The translations under genes were made by a program, and so were the position numbers. 64,000 nt of DNA from Cyanodermella asteris (Eukaryota > Ascomycota > Lecanoromycetes > Ostropales > Stictidaceae): NCBI GenBank assembly GCA_900618795.1, contig UYJD01000016.1:248001-312000 (forward strand), given 5' to 3'. Shown piece after piece: positions 31,285-42,135 of the stretch. How positions within the stretch are numbered: position 1 is the first letter of the stretch; the number at the start of each line of letters is the position of its first letter. A model generated the notes under the pieces. It saw nothing but the letters and a program-made list of their open reading frames with translations. It did no database searches and had not been told where the DNA came from.

Positions 31285-32604
31285 CTACGTGTAGGTACGA
31301 GGAAACTCCCGAGTTGCCGCGCGAACGTCATCCACAAAGTTCTTAATCAGACCCGAAAAATCATTGGCTTGCTGGCTTTTCAACTTGGTGGCCTCGTCCC
31401 TCAATACATCTGCCGGCAACTCAAATTCGAGTTCGTGCTCTTTGGCGCCGTCCATTGTGACCTGCGTTAAGTCGATCTTGATGCCCTGGTGTTCGTAGCT
31501 GAGACGATCCTTGTTGCGCCCGTCCGTGGACCTGCCAGCCTCCTGCACGGGCTCGAGATTACTGACATCTCCATTATACTTAATTTCGAGAGATATCGAG
31601 ATGCGCCAATCGAACTGGGTCCTCGGACTGAAGACGTGCATATCGGCCCAGCGAACCTTCACAATTTGATCCTTGAGCTCGCCCGTTTTTTGATCAAAGG
31701 TGAGTCGAATGCGGGGCTTCCGATGCATGCTATGGACTTTTTGCAGTATCTCCGGACGAAGCTCGCGGAAATACTGGTTGGGGGCAATGTAGAACTTATC
31801 ACGCTCTCGCAGATGGATGTACTTGATCTTCTGTCTGTTGGTGTTCTTGAGCATCGAGTTCTGGACCTCCTTGTTGAGTTGATTGTTCATGTGTTGGTGC
31901 TGTTGTTCAGTCATGCTAGATCTGAACGCAATTGGTATGTTAAGATGTGGGGTGAGCGCGCACTCGTTCATGACCGGGATGCGATTGATCCGTTCGTCTC
32001 TGTCTTTGTCAATGATGGTTCCGATCTTAGCCTCGATCTCGATCTCCGTTCCTGCAGCAAGGTTGAATATAAGGTCATTCATGATGACCTCGCGATGAAC
32101 AAAGTCCATGACGCTCTTGGTGAGCTCATCCAAAGGCTCCATATTCTTGTAGCTCGCCTCGGGTCTTGCAGCCGAGCGACCGCTGGCGGGCGGCGCATGC
32201 AATGTCGTACTGGTGGCAGTCGACGGACGAACTGGTATCTGTTGTATAGTCCGAGCAGGCGCCGCGACTGGTGTGGGCGTTGTATGAGGGGAGGCTGTCT
32301 GGTGCTGCTTGACGATGTATCCATTTGTCTTTCCACCGTGCGACCGCTGCCATTCCGGTGTCCATTTTTGCGCCCAGATTGGGGGCTCTGTCGGCCGCTG
32401 CCACACCGCCTTCATCCTCTTGGGCGACGGCTCTGGAGGTGCCATAGCAGCCTCGGACGGAGAGTGTGACCGCTTCCTGCCTGGCAGGCTCTCTGCTCGT
32501 CCAGAGATGCTGTCATTTCTGACGGATACGCTCTCGTGAGAGGAGCTGAATCTGCGCGGGTTCGGGTCCACTGAGTCCTCGTTGAGGATGCTCTTGAAGT
32601 CCAT
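31285..32604 (-). CDS. cet1: mRNA-capping enzyme subunit beta (RNA 5'-triphosphatase)
   Basis: Single exon, 439 aa from MDFKSILNEDSVDPNP; an in-frame stretch before it begins without a credible ATG context. Cet1-type RNA triphosphatase removes the gamma phosphate of nascent pre-mRNA, the first step of capping in the nucleus; it is a metal-dependent tunnel-fold enzyme found in fungi and protists. The two metal-binding glutamate motifs are visible: EIEIEAKIGTI early in the catalytic domain and the C-terminal HELEFELP. RISISLEIKYNGD is another tunnel strand. An N-terminal disordered Ser/Pro region holds WAQKWTPEWQRS, which resembles the WAQKW guanylyltransferase-binding peptide of Cet1. Head-to-head with RPN2. 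Confidence 0.93.
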   Translation of the reverse strand: MDFKSILNEDSVDPNPRRFSSSHESVSVRNDSISGRAESLPGRKRSHSPSEAAMAPPEPSPKRMKAVWQRPTEPPIWAQKWTPEWQRSHGGKTNGYIVKQHQTASPHTTPTPVAAPARTIQQIPVRPSTATSTTLHAPPASGRSAARPEASYKNMEPLDELTKSVMDFVHREVIMNDLIFNLAAGTEIEIEAKIGTIIDKDRDERINRIPVMNECALTPHLNIPIAFRSSMTEQQHQHMNNQLNKEVQNSMLKNTNRQKIKYIHLRERDKFYIAPNQYFRELRPEILQKVHSMHRKPRIRLTFDQKTGELKDQIVKVRWADMHVFSPRTQFDWRISISLEIKYNGDVSNLEPVQEAGRSTDGRNKDRLSYEHQGIKIDLTQVTMDGAKEHELEFELPADVLRDEATKLKSQQANDFSGLIKNFVDDVRAATREFPRTYT

Positions 32605-33323
32605 AATGGAGTCGTGGGCGACCACAAGTCTGAACAAAGGAACGATGCTGTGCGATCCGAGGCTGTCGTAAGCTGCAAGTGATGGCTTGCCGCATGAGCG
32701 GGAAGCATTGAAGGAGCGCAGAAAGGTACTAGACTAAAAGGTCACGAGAAAATCAAGTGGAATAGCATGTTGGGTTAGTGCGTCGGTCCTGTGGAATATT
32801 GAGACTGCGATATTTGAAAGCTGGTCGACTGGCAAGTGAGCCTATGGGCAAAGGCCGCATTTGGATGTCGCCAGGCCGGCTGACTCAGCCTGGCCTTTCC
32901 AGGGAGCTCACCTGGCGATTGCTGACCGGACGCTTGAGGTCATCCGTGCATGGTCTGGTAAAGACAGAAGAGATCTCGTCAGAGCAGGCATCTCAGGCCG
33001 TAACCGTCCGCGTTTTGGAGAAACGATTTCTCGCTCGTGTTGGACAACGCTTTGCGGCGGATCTTAACGCCACGACTTGTGGCTGACACTGACGTTTGAG
33101 CCCGACTGACGCTTTGCGCTTGGAAGCTCGCCGAAGCACTTGACTTGTCAGACACCTTCCGCCGTCCACACCACGACCACCCGTTTCCTCCGCTTCTTGC
33201 CCCTGACACACCTTCGGATACGTTGCTCGGCGGCATCGGGGTGAACATCAACTACAGCGAGCCATTCCCACGCCTTCTAGGCATACCCACGCCACCAGCC
33301 CAGCTAACAGTCGAGCGGCAAAC
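32605..33323. other. Divergent promoter of CET1 and RPN2
   Basis: About 720 bases between two divergent essential genes. CT-rich stretches precede RPN2. A perfect PACE site (GGTGGCAAA), the Rpn4 target in yeast, was looked for and not found; CGGCAAA lies immediately before the RPN2 ATG. Confidence 0.4.
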
Positions 33324-36300
33324 ATGGTGGGCTTGACGTCCGCAGCTGGTGTCGTAGGCTTCTTGTCCGAGCCGGACACGGATTTGCAGGTCTTTGCCCT
33401 CGAGCGTCTTAACGAGCAGATTGACTCCCTATGGACAGAGGTCGCCGGGTCCGTTGGTGAGATCGAAGCTCTCTTTGAAGATGAGGACTTTCCCGAGCGC
33501 GAGCTTGCCGCCTTGGTTGCAGCCAAGGTGTACTACAACCTGCAGGCATACGAGGAGAGTATGAACTTTGCCTTGGGCGCGGGTAAACTATTCAACATTG
33601 ACAAGCAAGGGGAGTTTGAGGACACAATAATATCAAAATGCGTCGACGAGTACATCAGACTGTCGGCCGCTGCGCGGACTAACGCGTCAGCGGAGGCATC
33701 TGGCGCCGCGGACAAGCTGTCACAGTCGTTCATGGCATCTGGAGATGGCGCCGCTAGCACCGCTGCAAGCCTCTCCTCACCCATCACACCCTTCTCCCAG
33801 TCGGCCTTGCCCTCCAAATCCAGCCTTTACCGTCAGAATACTGGGACGGAGGCGCCCAGCGACGACGCAACTGCCGTGGACAGCCTCGCCAATACACAGC
33901 TTAGCCCAACAGCACGAAAGCAACTAACATCTGTGGTGGAGCGACTGTTCGAACATTGCTATCGCGAAGGGCGTTATCGTCAGGTGATTGGTATTGCGAT
34001 CGAGGCCAAAAACCTGGAAAAGATTCGGGAAGCCATTCAGCGGGCGAGAAAAGATCAGGGCAAAGGTAAGAACGTGGCTGGCAGCAGCGAGGACAGGGGC
34101 GAGGAGTTGATGGAATATGTTCTCGACGTGTCGATGGACATTGTACAAGAGCTCGCATTCCGCACCAAGATCCTGGAACTCATCTTGGACCTACTGATGC
34201 AGCAAGACCCTCCACAACATTTTTCAATCACCAAATGTCTTGTCTACCTCAACAAGCCCGATGATGCTGCAAAAGTGCTTGTGGCCCTGGTTAACAAGAA
34301 CCAGTCCAAAGCACTTACAGTTGCCTATCAGCTATGCTTCGACATATTCGAGAACAGTACACAGGAGTTTCTGAAGAAGTTGCGAAAAGCCCTTCCGCAC
34401 GACAAGCAACGAGCAGAGGACAACAAGGCTGAAGCAAGTGAGGACTCAAAGGAGGCTCTTTCCATACGTGAGCGGGATATCTATACCACCATGGACGACA
34501 TTTTGGAAGGCCTGAAGTCTCTCGAGCTGAACATCGAGTTTTTGTACATGAACAACAAGACCGACCGCAAATTGTTGGACAAAGTGAAGGACAGTCTCGA
34601 GGCACGAAATTCCATCTTCCACACAGCTGTTTCTCTGGCCAACGCCTTCATGCATGCCGGAACTACGGTTGACAGGTTCTTTCGGGAGAATCTGGAGTGG
34701 CTTGGTAAAGCTGTCAACTGGTCCAAATTTACTGCTACGGCAGCTCTGGGCGTCATTCACCGTGGAAACCTGGGATGCGGCCTAAAGCTTCTCTCGCCAT
34801 ATTTGCCGCGCGACTCGATTGCAGGTTCAAACACTGGTTCGGCCTACAGCCAGGGTGGGTCCCTGTATGCGATGGGTCTCATCTACGCAAACCACGAGAC
34901 TTTTGCTTCAGAACTCATCCGCAAGCATTTCAAAGACAGCACCGAGGAGGTTGTTCAGCACGGAGCTGCTCTTGGTCTGGGTTGTGCTAGCATGGCTACG
35001 GGCGATGAAAGCATTTACAACGATCTCAAGGACGTGCTTTACCAGGACTCTGCCATCAATGGCGAGGCTGTTGGCGTTGCTATGGGCCTGGTCATGCTGG
35101 GGACTGGCAACATCCAGGCTCTTGAAGACATGATCCAGTACGCTCACGACACACAGCATGAGAAGATCATTCGTGGACTCGCTCTAGGAATGGCTTTGAT
35201 CATGTACGGTCGCCAGGAAGCCGCTGATGAGCTTGTGAATGGTCTCTTGGATGATCCTGACCCAATTCTGCGTTACGGCGGTATTCAAACCATTATGCTC
35301 GCGTACTGCGGCTCTGGTAGCAATGTGGCCGTCCGAAGACTACTGCACGTTGCTGTCAGCGACGTCAGCGATGACGTTCGTCGAGTGGCAGTCATGGCTC
35401 TCGGCTTCATTCTCTTCCGAAAGCCCAAGAGCGTTCCCCGCATGGTTGAGCTGCTATCAGAGTCCTACAATCCTCACGTCCGCTACGGGGCTGCCATGGC
35501 TCTCGGTATCTCTTGTGCTGGAACCGGTTTGGACGAAGCCATCGACCTGCTCGAACCCATGATCAAGGACCCGACCGACTTCGTCCGACAGGGCGCTCTG
35601 ATTGCACTGTCCATGATCATGGTGCAGCAGAACGAAGTGATGAACCCCAAGGTGGGGACCGTCCGCAAAACCCTTCAGAAGGCCATCTCCGATCGCCACG
35701 AGGACGCCATGACAAAATTTGGCAGTGCTGTGTCCCTTGGAATCATAGGTGCTGGCGGTCGCAATTGTACTATCAGCCTGCAGACCCAGACTGGCAACCT
35801 CAACATGCCCGGTATCGTCGGTATGGCCGTATTCACACAATACTGGTATTGGTTTCCTCTCACTCACTTCCTGTCTTTGAGCTTCACGCCTACTGCTATC
35901 ATTGCTGTCGATGAGAAGCTGAATGTACCCCAATTCAAGTTTCACAGCGCAACCAGGCCAAGCTTATTCGACTATCCGCCCGAACAGGAGGCCAAGGTCG
36001 AAGAGGCTCCTAAGAAGGTTGAGACAGCTGTGCTGTCCACAACTGCGCATGCCAAGCGCCGGGCCCTGCAGAAGGAACGTAAGCAGAGACGCGAAAGTGA
36101 TGCCGGCGAAGAGCCGAAAACGCCGAAGACTGAGGTCGACGACAAGATGGACACTGACGAACCAGCTTCCAAAGATGAGAAAGAGAAGGATGAGAAAGAG
36201 AAATCCGACTCGTCCGTCGAGAAACCTGAGGAAAAGAAGTCGCTAGCAGAGAGTCTACGCAAGAAGCTCGAGAAGGAGAAGGTTGGCTACGAGCTCGAGA

Positions 36301-36704
36301 ACATGAGTCGCGTTTTGCCCCCACAAATTCGATTCATCAGCTTTCCAAACTCGCGTTACAAGCCAGTCAAGAAGCCCACGGGCGGCGTCATCTTGGTCAA
36401 TGATACCAAGCCGGATGAGAAGGTCGAACTCAAGGAGCTGAGGGCAAAGCTACGCGGTAGGTCTGCCTATCCCCCCAGCAAGGCTCAGCAAGAAAGAGAC
36501 CTCGCGCAGACACAAGGCGAGTCGCGGAGAAGAGGAGGAGCGCAGGAACCGGGCGGAGTGGGTCCTATTGCTGGATTGGGAGCGGAGATAAGTGGTGCGG
36601 CAGCGGCAGCTAGTGTGCTGAACACTCTGGATGAAGGCGAGGATGAAGCAGACGTACCGCGGGAATTCGAGTATAACCCAGACGACGACGAAGATGACGA
36701 ATAG
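33324..36704 (+). CDS. rpn2: 26S proteasome regulatory subunit Rpn2
   Basis: Single exon, 1126 aa (yeast about 945). Rpn2 is the large scaffold of the 19S base, binding Rpn13 and Rpn10/Rpt neighbours. The N-terminal helical solenoid begins MVGLTSAAGVVGFLSEPDTD. The toroid of proteasome/cyclosome repeats occupies roughly residues 470-830 (YSQGGSLYAMGLIYANH, HGAALGLGCASMATGD, YGGIQTIMLAYCGSG, VRYGAAMALGISCAGTG). Then WFPLTHFLSLSFTPTAIIAV leads into a long Lys/Glu linker with two DEKEK units and the C-terminal ordered block RVLPPQIRFISFPNSRYKPV. The end, EFEYNPDDDEDDE, is the acidic Rpn13-binding type tail. Extra length relative to yeast is mainly a Ser/Ala insert at about 125-200 and the charged linker. 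Confidence 0.97.
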   Translation: MVGLTSAAGVVGFLSEPDTDLQVFALERLNEQIDSLWTEVAGSVGEIEALFEDEDFPERELAALVAAKVYYNLQAYEESMNFALGAGKLFNIDKQGEFEDTIISKCVDEYIRLSAAARTNASAEASGAADKLSQSFMASGDGAASTAASLSSPITPFSQSALPSKSSLYRQNTGTEAPSDDATAVDSLANTQLSPTARKQLTSVVERLFEHCYREGRYRQVIGIAIEAKNLEKIREAIQRARKDQGKGKNVAGSSEDRGEELMEYVLDVSMDIVQELAFRTKILELILDLLMQQDPPQHFSITKCLVYLNKPDDAAKVLVALVNKNQSKALTVAYQLCFDIFENSTQEFLKKLRKALPHDKQRAEDNKAEASEDSKEALSIRERDIYTTMDDILEGLKSLELNIEFLYMNNKTDRKLLDKVKDSLEARNSIFHTAVSLANAFMHAGTTVDRFFRENLEWLGKAVNWSKFTATAALGVIHRGNLGCGLKLLSPYLPRDSIAGSNTGSAYSQGGSLYAMGLIYANHETFASELIRKHFKDSTEEVVQHGAALGLGCASMATGDESIYNDLKDVLYQDSAINGEAVGVAMGLVMLGTGNIQALEDMIQYAHDTQHEKIIRGLALGMALIMYGRQEAADELVNGLLDDPDPILRYGGIQTIMLAYCGSGSNVAVRRLLHVAVSDVSDDVRRVAVMALGFILFRKPKSVPRMVELLSESYNPHVRYGAAMALGISCAGTGLDEAIDLLEPMIKDPTDFVRQGALIALSMIMVQQNEVMNPKVGTVRKTLQKAISDRHEDAMTKFGSAVSLGIIGAGGRNCTISLQTQTGNLNMPGIVGMAVFTQYWYWFPLTHFLSLSFTPTAIIAVDEKLNVPQFKFHSATRPSLFDYPPEQEAKVEEAPKKVETAVLSTTAHAKRRALQKERKQRRESDAGEEPKTPKTEVDDKMDTDEPASKDEKEKDEKEKSDSSVEKPEEKKSLAESLRKKLEKEKVGYELENMSRVLPPQIRFISFPNSRYKPVKKPTGGVILVNDTKPDEKVELKELRAKLRGRSAYPPSKAQQERDLAQTQGESRRRGGAQEPGGVGPIAGLGAEISGAAAAASVLNTLDEGEDEADVPREFEYNPDDDEDDE

Positions 36705-37259
36705 GAGGTCATCCAACGGACGAGATAAAGGAAAGTCTCAAAATAGATGAGCCTAAAGCCTCAGCATTGCACAATATATGCAAACCCCATTGCTCAAAAA
36801 AGTAATGCCCTGTTGCCACGTTTGATTTACTCTAGCGCTCGAGATTTCGAAAGCAAAGATGTCGGACAGCTTCAAATGCTCTTGAGTGACAATGCTCGCA
36901 AAATGTGTGGCAAGTTGGCGAACAGGCACGTGATTTTTCGTCTTCTTCGCGAAGTTCGAGCCGAGCAATGCCATCTCGTTAGCAGCTGGAAAGACTGTCT
37001 AAGGACTACAGGCGGGTTCATCTCATGACCATTTTCTTGAGATCGAAAGATTTATCCAACTACAGAAGCTATAAGATTGAATTTTGGGGTACATCCTAAT
37101 CTTCGTGCTGTCTGTCGCAGCTTCCGCCTGACCTTGCTTCTGAAGCTGCATCGGCAAATCCCATCGTATTGTCCAATTCCTGTGTCGCGATCTAGAGCCT
37201 CTCCAACCCTCTTCAATCTCACCGTACCGATTCCTCCGAGGTCACGTCTATTCTTAGCG
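36705..37259. other. Intergenic region
   Basis: About 550 bases, no gene seen; RPN2 3' UTR and promoter of the next hydrolase gene. Confidence 0.35.
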
Positions 37260-38580
37260 ATGGCTCTTGCCTTCACCATCCCCTCCCTACACCAACAGAC
37301 CGAGCTGCACTGTCGAATCTATCATCCAACTCAAGAGCAGATGTGTGGCCGGGAGAAACGCGGAGCCATTGTTGCCCACCCTTTGGCGAGCCTCGGAGGC
37401 TCATACGACGATCCGGCTGTTCTAGCAGCGGTAGCTGCGCTATTGGAGGTCGGTTATGTCGTGGGTACCTTCAATTTCAGGTCAGTCATCGGCCGAGGCA
37501 CCAAATGCGCGCTGGTCAACCCAAGCTGAAATAAAATTCAGAGGCGCGAAGCCTTCTGGTGGCTCGCGGAGCTGGTCAGGAAAGGCGGAGACCGAGGACT
37601 ACATATCGTTTGTCGGCTTCTTCGTGCATTATCTGAAACGTCTAGTATGGCTCTACACCAGGCCTCTCCGTTTAAGACGCAACTCAGACTCTTCCCTGCG
37701 CTCACATGGCTCTATGCTGGATGCTATCGTGGAAAATGAAGAGGATGAGAAGAGCGGTCGGATTGCAGGGTTGAGACAGAGGATCAAAAGGCCGTCACTT
37801 TCCCCCAGGCGCGGAGGCTCACCTGTCCAGGAGGTGCATCGAAGGCAAAAGGCAGGCCCTATAACACTCATTCTTGGAGGCTATTCGTACGGCGCGGTCA
37901 TACTGTCGAACTTGCCCTCGATCGAGCGCATCATTGGCCGATTTGCCATCATGCCACCAGACTCTGTTGAGCACAAAATTATGACTGTGGCTTCGCAACA
38001 AGCTTCCCATGTCAATGGCAGGACGCATGCTGGGAAACATGTCCCGGTGAAGGCCCAGGACTTGGTCACCTCGAATCTCCCACAGCACCCCAAGGCTTTC
38101 AGGACCAAACAGGCGACCAAGCAAGCAGCCAGGCATCTGAAGCTCACCAAAAGCCGCAGCAGCACCAAGCAAGCAGCCAAAAATCTGAGGCGCACAAAGA
38201 GCCACAGCAGCATCAAGAGCGAGAGCCGGACAGTAGGTGAGATGCATGCGGGGCCATATGTACCACGATACTCGTACATCTCTGATCCGACCACGGTGCG
38301 TTATCTTTACATATCACCTGTCAATCGATGGATAACGTGGTTTTTAAAACCACACTACAGACGACACCGGGACACTTCGAACTCACCCGACGATGTCCTG
38401 GTGATTTATGGAAACGAAGACAGTTTGGGCGGGCAGCATGCTGCTGAACAACTAGTACATGGACCCCGAGTCAAAGTGAAGTGTATTGCGAACGGTCATT
38501 TTTGGATAGAAGCGTTAGTGCGTCAACAACTGATGGCGGAAATTGTCCGATGGGTGAGCAAAAGCGATGAGAGGTCTTGA
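37260..38580 (+). CDS. Alpha/beta hydrolase fold protein with basic insert
   Basis: Two exons, 37260-37480 and 37542-38580 (61-nt intron, GTCAGT...TTCAG), 419 aa. The fold is recognisable: IVAHPLASLGGSYDDP, then GTFNFRGAK split by the intron, the nucleophile elbow GGYSYGA with Ser189, a late acid in VIYGNEDSLGG and the His in IANGHFWIEALVRQQ. This resembles the small fungal alpha/beta hydrolases related to dienelactone-type or CocE-type esterases; the substrate is unknown. Between the Ser and Asp/His segments lies an unusual Lys/Arg/Ser-rich insert of about 60 residues built from a duplicated unit (TKQAARHLKLTKSRSS and TKQAAKNLRRTKSHSS). No signal peptide. The GAK in place of the more usual GAG after FNFR is a small deviation. 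Confidence 0.82.
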
Positions 38581-39665
38581 AGCCTCCATGTTCGTATATG
38601 TTAGATTAGCATGTATATTTGTTGGCAAGCGCCTCCACTCCACAGATTTCCGCAGTTGCAGGTACGTTCTTTTTTGTGCTCTTTTGTGTTTATTTTCCGC
38701 TATTACTGCGCACAAATTTGTTTCATCATACGCGGGTCCCTTCAGAGCGGTGGTCGTCATGACTCTGCAAAATCCTGCGAGGATCTTTAAGTGAAGCAGG
38801 CAGGATCATAGTGCCTGGGCGGTACTTTTGGCCGCTTGACAAAGCTTGCAACCTTCCAAGGCTTTGAGCGGGTGTTGTCAACATTTGGTGTTTGTTACAC
38901 TATGAAGATTCACGCACTGACGTAAGCGTCGATGCAAAGTTGTCACCACTGATGGCTTATTACACCGATAAAGATAAACGAGCGAATAAAGGCAGGCCCT
39001 ACAGCGAAGCTGTCGAACCATAAATCAGCTTGCAACGTTAATGCTGAGCGATGAAATGCGGGTCAAACACGAGAATGACGAGCCCGACGCCGAGGTTGAC
39101 TTCGTGCGGTAGGATCGCGTGTCTGTGCTTCCGAGCGCCGCCATTATCGTTCAGCTTTCTGTGAATCAAGCCATTAGGCTTGCACCTTGCCATATTGAAC
39201 AAGTGCGTTCATGACGCTCGGCTGGAAGCTGGAGGTCGCGAGAGTCTCGCTTGGTCAGCCAACGACCACCTACAAGGCTCGTTCTCCCTCAGCCATCAAT
39301 CTATTACGCCACTGAGATTTGCTTCCACAAGCGGGTAGCCCCATGTACAAGCGCCCGAAAACATGCCACCCTCATGTTGTGTTCCCTGTCAATTCATCAA
39401 AGCGTGCATCGACTACCTTGTCATATGGTCATAATAGTCCATATTTGTTGTGATCGCTTCGCATCTGGTCTCGTTTGTTCTCGCCAAATAGCGAGTCGGA
39501 TTTGCTTCCAGGCTCTCCTAGAGAGGGCTTGTTGTTGACGAGCTGAGATAATTGAGAAGTATATAAGGGCACGCGTTCTGGTACTCTACAATTGTTACTC
39601 TATTCACAGCCAAACAATCAGTTGGGTCAGTCATCATCGTTTCGCCAATTTTCAGCGTCATCGTT
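38581..39665. other. Intergenic region
   Basis: About 1.1 kb without a supported gene. The end contains the promoter of the secreted-protein gene with a TATA box at 39560-39567. Confidence 0.4.
39560..39567 (+). promoter_or_regulatory. TATA box of the secreted Cys-rich protein gene
   Basis: TATATAAG about 100 bases before the ATG at 39666; good sequence match and spacing. Confidence 0.5.
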
Positions 39666-40429
39666 ATGAAGCCCACCACTGTCATCTTTGCGAGCGCTTT
39701 GCTGAATCTCGCAACAGCAGCAGGGCCCGTCGGAGGAGCCGTGTGCGCTGCTGTATGAGATCCCTGCCCGGATTTCGACCCCGTAGTAGAAGCTGACCAC
39801 CTTGGCAGGATAATTGTGCTCGTGCAGTTACAGGCAGTGTTGGCGGTCCGGTCTCTAAACCTGCCCACCTTTCCGACTGCCAATCCTTTTTCGCTGCAAT
39901 TGTCACGGCCAGCCCTGCAAATGGAACTGACAGCATATTCTACCCGACCGCTGTCCCGGCATATGCGAGTGCTTGCGGTGGCTCGTCCCGCTATTCGTCC
40001 GCCTGCTTCTGCGCTGGCGCGACGTCTACGACGGTGACTGTCACCGCCACTACGACTACGACGCCTACCTCGACATCGTCCCCGAGCGCGGACTGCACTG
40101 CTTTTGACGAGGTCTTAGACGGCCCGGACGAGCCCATTATCTACCGTCAATATTTCTCCGGCATAGGAAAGACGGAGAACATGAATAACCCGGGCAACGA
40201 ATACCAACAGCCCATCAACGTGAACTACGACGGTACTTTGGCCAAATGTGACGTCGCGAGTCGTTGTGCCGCCCTGGGTGGCTATGCTAATTATCTTTCC
40301 TTTGATCTCCACAGGTCAAAGAGCAAGAATCGGTGGCAGTGTACGTTGTACTTCGATGCGAACGAGGACGCGAAGTACTTTGATCAGGCGAACGCTGATA
40401 TCAGCGAAGTGTATGGTTACAGCGTTTGA
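39666..40429 (+). CDS. Secreted Cys-rich protein with Thr/Ser linker
   Basis: Two exons, 39666-39752 and 39809-40429 (56-nt intron, GTATGA...TTGGCAG, phase 0), 235 aa. Signal peptide MKPTTVIFASALLNLATAAG. The next part, CAADNCARAVTG then DCQSFFAAIVT and CGGSSRYSSACFCAG, is a Cys pattern (NCARAV...DC...ACFC) common in fungal secreted and wall proteins. A Thr/Ser linker (TTTTTPTSTSSPSADC) follows, then a C-terminal domain with CDVASRCAALGGYANYLSFD and NRWQCTLYFDANEDAKYF. The latter resembles PAN/Apple- or WSC-like modules, though I cannot place it firmly. The product should be extracellular, perhaps carbohydrate- or wall-binding. The first exon is too short to be found as a long ORF; the join rests on the signal peptide, Cys continuity and good splice sites. 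Confidence 0.75.
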
Positions 40430-40760
40430 GCTCATAGGCTAGAAGGCATACCAGCTTGACTCAGTATAGAAAATGATATGGACTTTACGGCGCCCTGCCC
40501 GCTCCATGCCCTCCAAATCACAATACAGATGACGCTAGCTAAGCTCTTGAAGTGTGAAATGCTTACATCGTGGCTCACAAGAGGAAGGAGGAACTTGAAG
40601 TCAAGCCTCCCCTCAAACCGATGATTATATACCAAAGTTACGTAATCAGGGACTATCACCAACCCTGACATTCCAATCACGTCAAGCACGCATCCATTGC
40701 CCCTTGATGAGTATCCTGACCTTCAATGACCAATAGAGCCGTGTCTAAGACAAGTCAATC
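40430..40760. other. Intergenic region
   Basis: About 330 bases; promoter of the dioxygenase gene. Nothing else seen. Confidence 0.35.
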
Positions 40761-41842
40761 ATGTCCTCCATCGAAATACCTTTCGTAGACCTCGCATCCT
40801 ACCACGACGACTCGTCCACTCAAGAGCAACGCAAGTCAGCCGCGGACTCACTCGCCTCCGCCCTCCACACGCTCGGCTTCGTCTGCGTCAAGAACCATGG
40901 CATCTCTGACGAGCTCCTACACGAAGCCTTTGCCTGGTCGAAACGCCTCTTCTCGCTGTCCCATCAGGACAAGATGAAAGCCCCGCACCCGCCCACTCCG
41001 ATGCCCCACCGCGGCTACTCCGCTCCGGGACTCGAGAAGGTCTACTCCGTCGACGAAGCCCAAGCTTCGGATACGCACTCTGATGCCTCTGCCGGCCGGT
41101 CCTCCGTCCGCGGCACGGAGGACTACAAGGAGAGCTACGAGATCGGGTCGGAAGAGGACCCTGTACAGCAGAACATCTGGCTTCCGGATGACGTGTTGCC
41201 CGGATTCCGGGCTTTCATGGTCAAGTTCTATTGGGCGTGCAATCGTGCCGGAGATGTGTTGTTGACAGCCTTGGCGGACGGGCTGGGGCTCGAGGGGGAG
41301 GAGCGAAAGGTGTTGTTGGCGCTCAACAGTCAGCATGAGAATCAGCTGAGGCTATTGCATTATCCGGAGGTGAGTGGGAAGCTGGTGGAGCAGAAGGTAC
41401 TCGCGCGCATGCCCGCGCATACGGACTGGGGGTCCGTGACTTTGCTATGGCAGGACGGAGTGGGAGGCTTGGAACTACGGCATCCCGATACTGGGGAGTG
41501 GGTGAGTGCGAAGCCGGTCGAAGGAGCGGCGGTGATCAATGTAGCCGACTTTCTCCAGCGAATCACGAACGGTGAGAATGATGAGCCCAGGCTTGATATT
41601 TGACAGCGAGTGATCTAACCTCGGTAGGTTACTTGAAATCGGCCACGCACCGAGTCACATTGCCGGAAGGCAAAGAAGATGGCACGACTCCGGAGAGATA
41701 CTCATTGCCCTTTTTCATCGGTCCACCTAATGATCTGATTGGCAAGTGCTTGGACACTTTTGTCACGAAGGAGAAACCGGCCAAGTATGATCCCTTGACC
41801 TTTGCAGAATATGCTGCGTGGAGGGCAAAGCACTCCTACTAA
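40761..41842 (+). CDS. 2-oxoglutarate/Fe(II) dioxygenase, isopenicillin-N-synthase-like
   Basis: Two exons, 40761-41571 and 41628-41842 (56-nt intron, GTGAGA...GGTAG), 341 aa. The N-terminal DIOX_N module starts IPFVDLASY and includes GFVCVKNHGISDELL. The catalytic 2OG-FeII_Oxy domain has the metal triad: His and Asp in AHTDWGSVTLLWQD, and the distal His in SATHRVTLP across the splice. The 2-oxoglutarate Arg sits in RYSLPFF. Such enzymes hydroxylate or desaturate small molecules; fungal members are often in catabolism, hormone or secondary metabolism. No signal peptide; cytosolic. Neighbours (an F-box gene and a secreted protein) give no pathway. Confidence 0.9.
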
Positions 41843-42135
41843 GAGTGTGCCCTGGTTTGACGTTCTTGTGTTATGGACAACATGGGACGAAAACAGGCAA
41901 GTAAGCTACACTTGGCTTAGCAGTGACGTTTCTCTGCATCGCTAGCTATCATTGCATGGATCAACCGTCGAAGTTTGGTTGCAGGTGTCTGTCTACGATA
42001 ATCACGTCAGATATGGACGAAGTCTCATCTGTCACCACGGCATTGGCCGATTATGGTATTCGAGCATCTCCGTTCAGCAAAAGCTATCTTAATCTCGGCC
42101 AAGTCCCAACTCAGGCGGGGTAACAGCTTTCATTG
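41843..42135. other. Convergent 3' intergenic region
   Basis: About 290 bases between the dioxygenase and F-box stop codons; no gene seen. Confidence 0.4.

Noticed and set aside
31489-32469. 326-aa plus-strand ORF opposite the capping enzyme
   Set aside because: Shadow ORF caused by codon bias of the CET1 frame, which carries all family motifs.
32605-33323. PACE (Rpn4) element before RPN2
   Set aside because: Only CGGCAAA is present, immediately before the ATG; no full GGTGGCAAA.
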